From contig NZ_QTJU01000002.1 in assembly GCF_003412455.1 (NCBI RefSeq), forward strand, positions 372,001 through 436,000: a DNA stretch of 64,000 bases, given 5' to 3'. The notes below the pieces were generated by a model. The model saw only the letters and a list, made by a program, of their open reading frames with translations. It did no database searches and was not told the origin of the DNA. This document shows, one piece after another, positions 34,181-40,423 of this stretch. The position numbers and the translations under genes were made by a program. The DNA comes from Deminuibacter soli (lineage in GTDB: Bacteria > Bacteroidota > Bacteroidia > Chitinophagales > Chitinophagaceae). Each line of letters starts with the position of its first letter. Position 1 is the first letter of the stretch.

Positions 34181-35284
34181 TTAATTATATGCATTCACCA
34201 AAAACACGCAATTCTCAACCCGGGCAATCTGCTCTTTGCGTTCTTCACCCTTGATATTGCTGTTCAATGGCACTTTTATGCGCTGGCTGGTGCTGTCGTT
34301 CTTTTTCAGTTCATCTACCAGCTGGTAAATGCTTTTCGATTTAACGGCAAATACCACACCTTCAGCCTGTGTTTGACGAGTGCTTAACACGCCAATTACC
34401 TCACCGTTTTTGTTAAATACTGGTCCGCCTGAGTTACCAGGGTTGGCCGACAATGAAATCTGGTAGGTTGCTGTATCGCCTTCAAAACCTGTTCTGGCAC
34501 TCAGGTAACCCATGTTGTAAACGATATCGTTGCGGGGGTAACCAAGTGTGAAAATTTCTTCGCCAAGGTCGATGCCCGATTTGCGGATGCCATAAGGCAA
34601 TGCGGCAAACGGTTTAAAGTCAGAATCTTCAATTTTAAGGATAGCCAGGTCTTTGGTTTGATCAACCAGTGCAATGCGTGCCTTGAATTCCTGGCCTTTA
34701 TTATTTACCACAATGGTTTTAGATCCTTTCAGTACGTGTGCATTGGTTACCAGGTAACCTTTGGGATCGATGAGGAAAGCTGTACCGCCGCTGGCCAGTT
34801 TGGCATCTTTGGGTGTTTTGGGAACAAACTCGTTAATGGTTCTGCCCTGGTCATTTTGTTTCCATTTCAGTTGTTCAATATCGCGGCTCAGCTGCTGCAG
34901 CTGGCTTTTGTTTACATGGGGAGAGAAAAGTGCGAATAAAAGACTGATAGTGAGTGCAGTAACACCTGCAATACTGGCTGCGATGGCTGTAATGCGCCTG
35001 TAACGGTGCCACAGCTGTACCAGTTTGCCCGAATGGGCCGGCATACCTGTTTCGGAAATTTCGCCCTTCCTGGTAAGCCTGTTATGGGAATCGTGCAGGG
35101 CATTTTTCAATGTATTGCGTGTGGCAAACAGCTCCATATGCTGCAGAAACAGTTTGTGTTCCACCACCATCTGGTCAATTTCGGGTGTATTTTTCCGAAG
35201 TTGCTCAAAATGCGCTTTTTCCTCAGCGGACATTTCACCGCTCAGGTAGCGATCCATCACCTCTTGTAACAGAATGTCTTCCAT
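34181..35284 (-). CDS. Anti-sigma-like membrane protein fused to a trypsin-like (HtrA-type) protease
   Basis: 367 aa. Residues 1-60 resemble the cytoplasmic sigma-binding end of Bacteroidota anti-sigma factors (MDRYLSGEMSAEEKAHFEQLR, without the zinc Cys/His). One membrane helix follows (about 98-120), then a coiled stretch and a periplasmic chymotrypsin-fold protease with the full triad: His183 (TNAHVL), Asp212 (KDLAILKI) and Ser285 (GNSGGP). No PDZ domain is seen, unlike HtrA/DegP. The gene begins 1 nt after the ECF sigma stop (TAA A ATG), so they are co-translated. A plausible model is that the periplasmic protease responds to envelope stress and the cytoplasmic end controls the sigma factor; this is inferred. 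Confidence 0.82.
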   Translation of the reverse strand: MEDILLQEVMDRYLSGEMSAEEKAHFEQLRKNTPEIDQMVVEHKLFLQHMELFATRNTLKNALHDSHNRLTRKGEISETGMPAHSGKLVQLWHRYRRITAIAASIAGVTALTISLLFALFSPHVNKSQLQQLSRDIEQLKWKQNDQGRTINEFVPKTPKDAKLASGGTAFLIDPKGYLVTNAHVLKGSKTIVVNNKGQEFKARIALVDQTKDLAILKIEDSDFKPFAALPYGIRKSGIDLGEEIFTLGYPRNDIVYNMGYLSARTGFEGDTATYQISLSANPGNSGGPVFNKNGEVIGVLSTRQTQAEGVVFAVKSKSIYQLVDELKKNDSTSQRIKVPLNSNIKGEERKEQIARVENCVFLVNAYN

Positions 35285-35285
35285 T

Positions 35286-35852
35286 TTAATCTCCGATATT
35301 ATATTGAGCGAAAAACAGTTTTTTCAACCGCATCAGGCATTTATATTTCTGGTTTTTAGCATTATCGGCATTGGTATAACCGAAGGCTGCCGCTATTTCA
35401 GACATATCTTTTTTTTGCAGGTAGTAGGCTTCGAGCAGGCTTTTGCAGGGTTCACCCAGGCTGCCCAATGCCCGGTCCATGATTGCAAATTCAGCGTTCC
35501 TCTTTTCGTGCATCTCCAGATCTTCTTCTACCGGAACGGTTTCATCAAAGTTTTCTACCTGTAAGCCAAAACGACCCAATTGCTGTAACCGCTTGAGCCA
35601 TAAACGCCTGCAGACCGAATACAAGTAAGTTCTGATCTGGCAGGTAAGCACAAACGATTCGGATTTGGCTTTCTCGTACAGTGTAATCATCGCCTCCTGG
35701 AAAATATCGCGGGCATCATCGTAGGTGCCGTTGTTGTGGAGGATAAAAGCCTGCACCATTTTAAAATTGTCTTTATATATGGTGTCAATGGCCTTCGTGT
35801 CGTTGTTCGCCAATCCTTTCAGTAAAATTTGTTCGTTGCTGTCGAATTTCAC
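35286..35852 (-). CDS. ECF-type RNA polymerase sigma factor
   Basis: 188 aa starting at GTG 35852; no ATG lies in a suitable place. Region 2 is visible as NFKMVQAFILHNNGTYDDARDIFQEAMITLYEKAK (the -10 recognition helix with the typical D-A-x-D-I-F-Q-E-x-M), followed by IRTYLYSVCRRLW. Region 4 is EPCKSLLEAYYLQKKDMSEIAAAFGYTNADNAKNQKYKCLMRLKKLF, the helix-turn-helix for the -35 element. Its own upstream DNA contains a promoter-like motif shared with the two divergent lipoprotein genes, suggesting autoregulation. It is co-transcribed with the anti-sigma-like protease. Confidence 0.92.
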   Translation of the reverse strand: MKFDSNEQILLKGLANNDTKAIDTIYKDNFKMVQAFILHNNGTYDDARDIFQEAMITLYEKAKSESFVLTCQIRTYLYSVCRRLWLKRLQQLGRFGLQVENFDETVPVEEDLEMHEKRNAEFAIMDRALGSLGEPCKSLLEAYYLQKKDMSEIAAAFGYTNADNAKNQKYKCLMRLKKLFFAQYNIGD

Positions 35853-35863
35853 TTATCTGTGTT

Positions 35864-35893
35864 TTAATACCGGTGTGGCGATAAAAGTAACCC
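35864..35893 (-). promoter_or_regulatory. Candidate ECF promoter of the sigma operon
   Basis: Minus strand GGGTTAC (35893-35887), 16 nt, then GTATTAA (35870-35864), 11 nt before the GTG start. It matches the motif in front of both lipoprotein genes; see the separate finding. Confidence 0.5.
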
Positions 35894-35937
35894 AAAATAG
35901 GAGGAAAAAAATTTTTTCTGAAAATGTCATGACAAGC

Positions 35938-35966
35938 GGGTTACCTTTTAACAGAAAGCGTATAAA
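35938..35966 (+). promoter_or_regulatory. Candidate ECF promoter of lipoprotein gene A
   Basis: GGGTTAC (35938-35944), 15 nt beginning CTTTT, then GTATAAA (35960-35966); 34 nt before the ATG at 36001. Confidence 0.5.
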
Positions 35967-36000
35967 CCTAAAATTACACACACACAAAAATCGACGAACA

Positions 36001-36207
36001 ATGAAAAAATTGTTATTTGTATTAGCGCTGGGCGCTTTCGCAGCTTGCGGTTCTGGTGCTTCAACTGAAGCTAAAACTGATTCTACTGCTGCTGCTGTTG
36101 ATTCTTCAGCAAAAGCTAAAACTGATTCAGTTAAAACAACTGCTGACAGCACTGTAAAAACTATCGATTCTACAGCTAAAGCTGCAAAAGATTCCCTGAA
36201 AAAATAA
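36001..36207 (+). CDS. Small Lys/Asp/Ser/Thr-rich lipoprotein A
   Basis: 68 aa from ATG 36001. The signal MKKLLFVLALGAFAAC ends in a lipobox (AFAAC), so the protein is lipidated after cleavage. The mature 53 residues are low-complexity: repeated KTDS/DSTxK units and no aromatic residues, consistent with a disordered, highly soluble tether. It is a close paralogue of the gene at 36456 (15 of 16 signal residues identical). It lies divergently next to the ECF sigma operon and has the shared promoter motif and 3' element. Function unknown; a longer frame from 35725 runs through the sigma gene and is not real. Confidence 0.85.
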   Translation: MKKLLFVLALGAFAACGSGASTEAKTDSTAAAVDSSAKAKTDSVKTTADSTVKTIDSTAKAAKDSLKK

Positions 36208-36286
36208 TTTCGGAATCCTACTTAGACTATTGTGTGTGCGATTTGTAGTTGGCCTGGCTTGCAGGCTTGATCAATAGTCAATTACC

Positions 36287-36346
36287 TTTTTTTCATATGG
36301 CAAGCAATCGTTAGAGGCCGTCCTTATTCCTGAGGAGGGCTTTTTT
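36287..36346 (+). repeat. Conserved 60-nt 3' element, copy A (ends in terminator)
   Basis: Begins TTTTTTTCATATGGCAAGCA and ends with the hairpin GCCGTCCT/AGGAGGGC plus six T (36317-36346). It matches copy B (36723-36782) at 58 of 60 positions; the two changes lie in the hairpin loop. In this copy it lies about 80 nt after the lipoprotein A stop. Confidence 0.85.
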
Positions 36347-36394
36347 ACGAAAAAACACCAGGTTGAAAAAAGATTAAAAAATATTCCCTGTGAC

Positions 36395-36423
36395 GGGTTA
36401 CCTTTTGTCAAAGCAGGTATAAA
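36395..36423 (+). promoter_or_regulatory. Candidate ECF promoter of lipoprotein gene B
   Basis: GGGTTAC (36395-36401), 15 nt beginning CTTTT, then GTATAAA (36417-36423); identical spacing to gene A. ATG follows 33 nt later. Confidence 0.5.
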
Positions 36424-36455
36424 TGTCAAATTTTTACATTTTTAAAAAAACAACG

Positions 36456-36650
36456 ATGAAAAAGCTGTTATTCGTTTTATCTCTGGGCGCTTTCGCTGCC
36501 TGCGGTTCTGGTGAAAACAAAGAAAACGCAACCGATTCTACTAAAAAAGATTCTATCGTAGCTCCAGCTCCTGCTGTTGATTCTACTAAGAAAGATTCTG
36601 CTGTAGTTGCTCCAGTTGATTCTACTAAAAAAGATTCTCTGAAGAAATAA
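36456..36650 (+). CDS. Small DSTKKDS-repeat lipoprotein B
   Basis: 64 aa from ATG 36456. Signal MKKLLFVLSLGAFAAC with lipobox AFAAC. The mature chain has three DSTKKDS units separated by Ala/Pro/Val-rich linkers (VAPAPAVDSTKKDSAVVAPV) and ends DSLKK, as does paralogue A. Promoter motif, signal peptide, the C-terminal DSLKK and the 3' element are conserved between the two copies while the middle has diverged, so the pair arose by tandem duplication and has since been selected outside the mature chain. An earlier ATG at 36423 lies in the promoter motif and is not favoured. Function unknown. Confidence 0.82.
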   Translation: MKKLLFVLSLGAFAACGSGENKENATDSTKKDSIVAPAPAVDSTKKDSAVVAPVDSTKKDSLKK

Positions 36651-36722
36651 TTCTTCGTTAACTACCGTGATATAGATTTTGTGCAGACGCTCCGCTTGCC
36701 GGGCAGATACGTAGTTAAAAAC

Positions 36723-36782
36723 TTTTTTTCATATGGCAAGCAATCGTTAGAGGCCGTCCTTATTCTTAAGGAGGGCTTTTTT
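36723..36782 (+). repeat. Conserved 60-nt 3' element, copy B (ends in terminator)
   Basis: Copy of the 36287-36346 element, with a slightly better closing stem (TCCTT/AAGGA). The terminator part is 36753-36782. The sequence between the stop codon and the element differs completely from copy A. Confidence 0.85.
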
Positions 36783-37090
36783 CGTTTTTTGGGGTGAGTG
36801 GGGCACAGTGAATAGTCAATAGTGAATGCGGCGGATTTTTTGGTGAGCGATTTAGTCAGCAGCCTCTTTGCGCGTGCTGCGTGGTTTTTCTTTGCGGACT
36901 TTGTCCAAAGGACTTCTTCGGAGCGGTTAAAATATCAGTATGCCTGATTAAACACATTGTGTGATGAGCCGCTCGAAGCTTGCAGCTTTTTGAGTGCTTT
37001 CCGGCAGCTGCAGTGAAATGCGGTACTGTGAAAACCGCATTTGATAATTTAAAACATAAACAAGTGTTTGTTTATTCATTTCAAAAAAAA
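36783..37090. other. Intergenic region before the phe/tyr leader
   Basis: No gene seen. It holds the repeat CAGTGAATAGTCAATAGTG (36806), an AGCT-type tract (about 36974), a 9-bp inverted repeat AAATGCGGT/ACCGCATTT (37016-37024 and 37034-37042) and the palindrome ATAAACAA-N4-TTGTTTAT (37056-37075) just before the attenuator promoter. Confidence 0.5.
37056..37075 (+). promoter_or_regulatory. Palindromic operator candidate upstream of the attenuator promoter
   Basis: ATAAACAA-GTGT-TTGTTTAT, a perfect 8-bp inverted repeat ending 15 bp before the -33 element of the aromatic operon promoter. Confidence 0.35.
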
Positions 37091-37121
37091 TTTGTTTTTC
37101 TTTCGTTTATATCTATTTTTG
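37091..37121 (+). promoter_or_regulatory. Promoter of the aromatic amino acid operon
   Basis: TTTG (37091-37094), 19 bp, then TATTTTTG (37114-37121): both parts and the spacing match the Bacteroidota -33/-7 consensus. The leader-peptide ATG begins 7 nt later. Confidence 0.75.
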
Positions 37122-37128
37122 GTACATC

Positions 37129-37212
37129 ATGAAACTGAGCAGCCTTTACAACTTTTTTTACTTCTTCTTTTATTACTTCTTTGGAAAAGGGAGACCGGGT
37201 TGTATTGGCTAA
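37129..37212 (+). CDS. Phe/Tyr-rich leader peptide (attenuator)
   Basis: 27-aa ORF MKLSSLYNFFYFFFYYFFGK.. with seven Phe and four Tyr in positions 7-18, then a TAA stop. It is immediately downstream of a full promoter and upstream of pheA. The end of the ORF (AGACCGGG, 37192-37199) is complementary to CCCGGTCT (37244-37251), which is also the ascending arm of the terminator at 37243-37269. Ribosome position on the Phe/Tyr codons could therefore choose between antiterminator and terminator, as for pheL in E. coli, in a message that is nearly leaderless. Recognised only from sequence; not annotated by standard gene finders because of its length. Confidence 0.85.
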   Translation: MKLSSLYNFFYFFFYYFFGKGRPGCIG

Positions 37213-37242
37213 ACGTAACGAATAAAAACAATCAGCATACAG

Positions 37243-37269
37243 TCCCGGTCTAAAAGGCCGGGATTTTTT
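37243..37269 (+). terminator. Attenuator terminator before pheA
   Basis: Stem TCCCGG(TC)/(GG)CCGGGA with loop TAAAA followed by six T, ending 4 nt before the pheA ATG. Its first arm can pair instead with 37192-37199 inside the leader peptide ORF. Confidence 0.85.
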
Positions 37270-37273
37270 GTTT

Positions 37274-38107
37274 ATGGCACACAGAATATCCATACAAGGT
37301 TATGAAGGCAGCTTTCACCAGGTGGCAGCGCAGCAATTTTTTGGTAAAGACGTTACCGTAATTCCCTGCGCAACTTTCAGGGATGTGGTTAAAATAGCAG
37401 CTAACAGGAAAGAAAGTGAAGGTGGCATAATGGCCATCGAAAACTCTATCGCAGGCAGCATTTTACCCAACTACACCCTGTTGCAGAAAAGCAACCTGCG
37501 CGTGGTGGGAGAAGTGTACCTGCAGATAAAACAAAACCTGCTGGTGAACCGCGGCGTACAGCTCGAAGACATCCGCGAAGTGCATTCGCACCCCATGGCT
37601 ATTTTGCAGTGTCTCGATTACCTTGAAAAATACAACTGGAAATTAGTAGAAACAGAAGATACCGCGCTTAGCGCCAAACTGCTGCACCAGCATAAAAACA
37701 GGCACGCAGCAGCCATTGCCAGCAAGCTCGCGGCCGACCTGTTTGACATGGATGTGCTGGCTCCCAGCATCCACACCATGAAAAACAATTACACCCGTTT
37801 TCTTGTGTTGCAGCGGCAGGATGAAGCAGCAACGGAAATAGCCGGTGCCAACAAAGCCTCGGTAACTTTTGCTACAGACCACTCAAGGGGTAGCCTGGCA
37901 AAAGTATTAACCAAAATTGCGGATGCAGGCATTAACCTCAGCAAACTGCAAAGCTTTCCCATACCAGGCAGCGACTGGAAATACAGTTTTCATGCAGACA
38001 TGGAATTCGACAGCATTGAACAGTTTCACGATGTAATAAAAGCCATTATACCTATTACCGAAGAAGTAAAAGTATATGGTGTATATAAAAAGGGCATTAC
38101 CGTGTAA
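37274..38107 (+). CDS. pheA: Prephenate dehydratase
   Basis: 277 aa from ATG 37274; a TTG at 37268 is part of the terminator T tract. The dehydratase domain starts RISIQGYEGSFHQVAAQQFF and contains GIMAIENSIAGSI and the active-site NYTRFLVL; a C-terminal ACT domain (SRGSLAKVLTKIADAGINLSKLQSFPIPGSDWKYSFHAD) gives phenylalanine feedback. It turns prephenate into phenylpyruvate. There is no chorismate mutase domain here, which is supplied by the DAHPS-CM fusion at 42-43 kb. First gene of the aromatic cluster, after the attenuator. Confidence 0.96.
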   Translation: MAHRISIQGYEGSFHQVAAQQFFGKDVTVIPCATFRDVVKIAANRKESEGGIMAIENSIAGSILPNYTLLQKSNLRVVGEVYLQIKQNLLVNRGVQLEDIREVHSHPMAILQCLDYLEKYNWKLVETEDTALSAKLLHQHKNRHAAAIASKLAADLFDMDVLAPSIHTMKNNYTRFLVLQRQDEAATEIAGANKASVTFATDHSRGSLAKVLTKIADAGINLSKLQSFPIPGSDWKYSFHADMEFDSIEQFHDVIKAIIPITEEVKVYGVYKKGITV

Positions 38108-38173
38108 TGCAATGTGCGCAAGTATTTGAGGCGGGTAAATAATTATTGTAGGGCTTTATTTAATATCAACAAC

Positions 38174-39355
38174 ATGATTGCTACAGCTAAAAGACTGGAA
38201 GGTATTGGTGAGTACTATTTTTCGCAAAAGCTGCGTGAAATAGATGAACTGAACAAACAGGGAAAAAACATTATCAACCTGGGCATCGGCAGTCCTGACC
38301 TGCCGCCGCACCCATCGGTTATACAAACCCTGCAGGAAGAAAGTGCAAAACCCAACACGCATGGTTACCAGAATTACAAAGGTTCACCGGTGTTGCGTAA
38401 AGCTGTAGCAGCATGGTACCAGCAATGGTATAATGTAACACTGAACCCCGATAGCGAAATACTGCCACTGATTGGTTCAAAAGAAGGCATCATGCATATT
38501 TGTATGACCTACCTTAACGAAGGTGATAAGGCGCTGGTGCCCAATCCCGGCTACCCTACATACCGCAGTGCTGTAAAGCTTGCAGGTGGTGTGTGTGAAG
38601 ATTATACTTTAACAGAAGAGAACAATTACTTCCCCGATTTTGCCGTACTGGATAAAGTGGTGGAAACAAACAAACAGGCAGGCACGCCGGTAAAACTGTT
38701 TTGGGTAAACTACCCGCAAATGCCTACCGGCACTGCAGCTACCCAAGCGTTGTTTGAGCAGCTGGTGGCCTTTGGTAAGAAACACCAGATTATTATTTGT
38801 CACGATAATCCATACAGCTTTATACTGAACGATCAGCCCGCGAGCCTGCTGCATATAGAAGGTGCAAAGGATGTGGTGATTGAGTTAAACTCACTCAGCA
38901 AATCGCACAACATGGCCGGCTGGCGTGTAGGTACCCTGTGTGCAGCAAAAGAGCGTATTGATGAAGTGCTGCGTTTTAAAAGCAATATGGACAGCGGTAT
39001 GTTTTTGCCCCTGCAACTCGCAGCAGCAAAGGCTTTGGAGCTGGGGCAGGATTGGTTTAACGAAGTAAATGCCGTGTACCGTGCGCGCCGTGAGAAAGTG
39101 TTTATGCTGCTCGATCTGCTGCAATGTACCTATTCAAAACAGCAGGTGGGTTTGTTTGTATGGGCAAAGATACCTGCAGGTTATGCCAATGGTTTTGCGG
39201 TGAGCGATGAAGTGTTGTATGGTGCCAATGTGTTTATAACACCCGGCGGCATATTCGGCAGTGCTGGCGACAACTACATCCGCATTAGTCTTTGTGGTTC
39301 TATTGAACGTTTTGAAGAAGCTATTACACGTATTCAAAAGCAGAAGCAATCATGA
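38174..39355 (+). CDS. PLP-dependent aminotransferase of the aromatic cluster
   Basis: 393 aa from ATG 38174 (MIATAKRLEGIGEYYFSQKL); a GTG start at 38114 would add an atypical tail. Class I fold: INLGIGSPDLPPHP, the cofactor-binding VPNPGYPTYRSA, NYPQMPTGTAA, HDNPYSF (Asp) and ELNSLSKSHNMAGWRVG (Schiff-base Lys). Located between pheA and tyrA, it probably transaminates phenylpyruvate and 4-hydroxyphenylpyruvate to Phe and Tyr; the family (LL-DAP/aspartate aminotransferase-like) is broad. The TGA stop overlaps the tyrA ATG (ATGA), so the two are coupled. Confidence 0.9.
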   Translation: MIATAKRLEGIGEYYFSQKLREIDELNKQGKNIINLGIGSPDLPPHPSVIQTLQEESAKPNTHGYQNYKGSPVLRKAVAAWYQQWYNVTLNPDSEILPLIGSKEGIMHICMTYLNEGDKALVPNPGYPTYRSAVKLAGGVCEDYTLTEENNYFPDFAVLDKVVETNKQAGTPVKLFWVNYPQMPTGTAATQALFEQLVAFGKKHQIIICHDNPYSFILNDQPASLLHIEGAKDVVIELNSLSKSHNMAGWRVGTLCAAKERIDEVLRFKSNMDSGMFLPLQLAAAKALELGQDWFNEVNAVYRARREKVFMLLDLLQCTYSKQQVGLFVWAKIPAGYANGFAVSDEVLYGANVFITPGGIFGSAGDNYIRISLCGSIERFEEAITRIQKQKQS

Positions 39356-40200
39356 CAATCAGTATCATTGGCATTGGCTTAATCGGCGGCTCAATGGCCC
39401 TTACCCTGAAAGAAAAAGGATTTGTAACAACCACCATTGGTGTTGACAACAATCCTGTGCATGAACAAAAAGCGCTGGAGCTGGGACTGGTAGATAAAGT
39501 ACTGCCTTTAAAAGAGGCAGTGGCACAATCGGATATTGTTGTGCTGGCCATACCGGTAAGTGCCTGCGTGCAACTGCTGCCTGCAGTGCTTGACCTGGTA
39601 GATAAACAGGTGGTGCTGGATGCGGGATCGACCAAACAGAGTTTGATTAACGCGGTGAAAGATCATCCGAAAAGAAAAAGATATGTTGCCACGCACCCGA
39701 TGTGGGGTACAGAATACAGTGGTCCTGAGGCCGCAGTGGCCGATGGGTTTGCGAATAAGGCAACAGTAATATGCAGCAAGGAAGACAGCGATGCAGATGC
39801 CGTTGAAATAACCGAACAATTGTACCGTACCCTGGGCATGCACCTGGTGTACATGAATGCCGAAGCGCACGATGTGCATGTGGCCTATGTGAGCCATATA
39901 TCGCATATTACTTCGTTTGCGCTGGCCAATACGGTACTGGAAAAAGAGAAGGCGGAAGACGCCATTTTTGAGCTGGCGAGTGCGGGTTTTGAAAGTACGG
40001 TGCGTTTAGCCAAAAGTAACCCTGCGATGTGGGTGCCCATTTTTATGCAGAACAGGGAAAACGTGCTGGATGTGTTAAACGAGCACATTTCGCAGCTGAA
40101 AAAATTCAAGGCCTGTTTGGAAAAAGAAAATTTCGCTTACCTGCAGGAACTGATTGAAGAAGCCAATAAGATTAAGAAAGTATTAAATAAAAAAAGTTAA
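39352..40200 (+). CDS. tyrA: Prephenate dehydrogenase
   Basis: 282 aa. The N-terminal NAD(P)-binding motif GIGLIGGSMALTLKEKG is followed by DAGSTKQSLI, THPMWGTEYSGPEAA and VSHISHITSFALAN, the catalytic His and substrate-binding region of TyrA. It makes 4-hydroxyphenylpyruvate for tyrosine. No chorismate mutase or ACT domain is fused, so tyrosine control may come from the leader peptide. ATG overlaps the stop of the aminotransferase gene. Confidence 0.94.
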   Translation: MTISIIGIGLIGGSMALTLKEKGFVTTTIGVDNNPVHEQKALELGLVDKVLPLKEAVAQSDIVVLAIPVSACVQLLPAVLDLVDKQVVLDAGSTKQSLINAVKDHPKRKRYVATHPMWGTEYSGPEAAVADGFANKATVICSKEDSDADAVEITEQLYRTLGMHLVYMNAEAHDVHVAYVSHISHITSFALANTVLEKEKAEDAIFELASAGFESTVRLAKSNPAMWVPIFMQNRENVLDVLNEHISQLKKFKACLEKENFAYLQELIEEANKIKKVLNKKS

Positions 40201-40397
40201 TGTATAGCCACGGATAGCCGTGGTGGGTAAGGTTTGGCGCGGGGACTGGTGCAGGTGTTGCTGCCACAGGGCGGGAACGTAAAAGGGAGTGACACAACCG
40301 GTGCCGGATAAAAAGAATTAAAGCTGGTAAAACCTTAAATATCCATGCTTTAACGGGATTATTCGGGAATAGGGGCTGAATGCTGTAAATCATTGGT

Positions 40398-40405
40398 TAC
40401 CTTTG
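40398..40405 (+). promoter_or_regulatory. -7 element before the DEAD-box helicase gene
   Basis: TACCTTTG, 18 nt before the ATG at 40424, in the 223-bp gap after tyrA: the second half of the cluster can start from here independently of the attenuator. Confidence 0.6.
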
Positions 40406-40423
40406 CGCCAAATTTTGAGATAA

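Noticed and set aside
36001-36650. A CRISPR or phage-type repeat unit for the duplicated region
   Set aside because: There are only two copies, spaced about 430 bp apart and containing genes; it is a tandem gene duplication.
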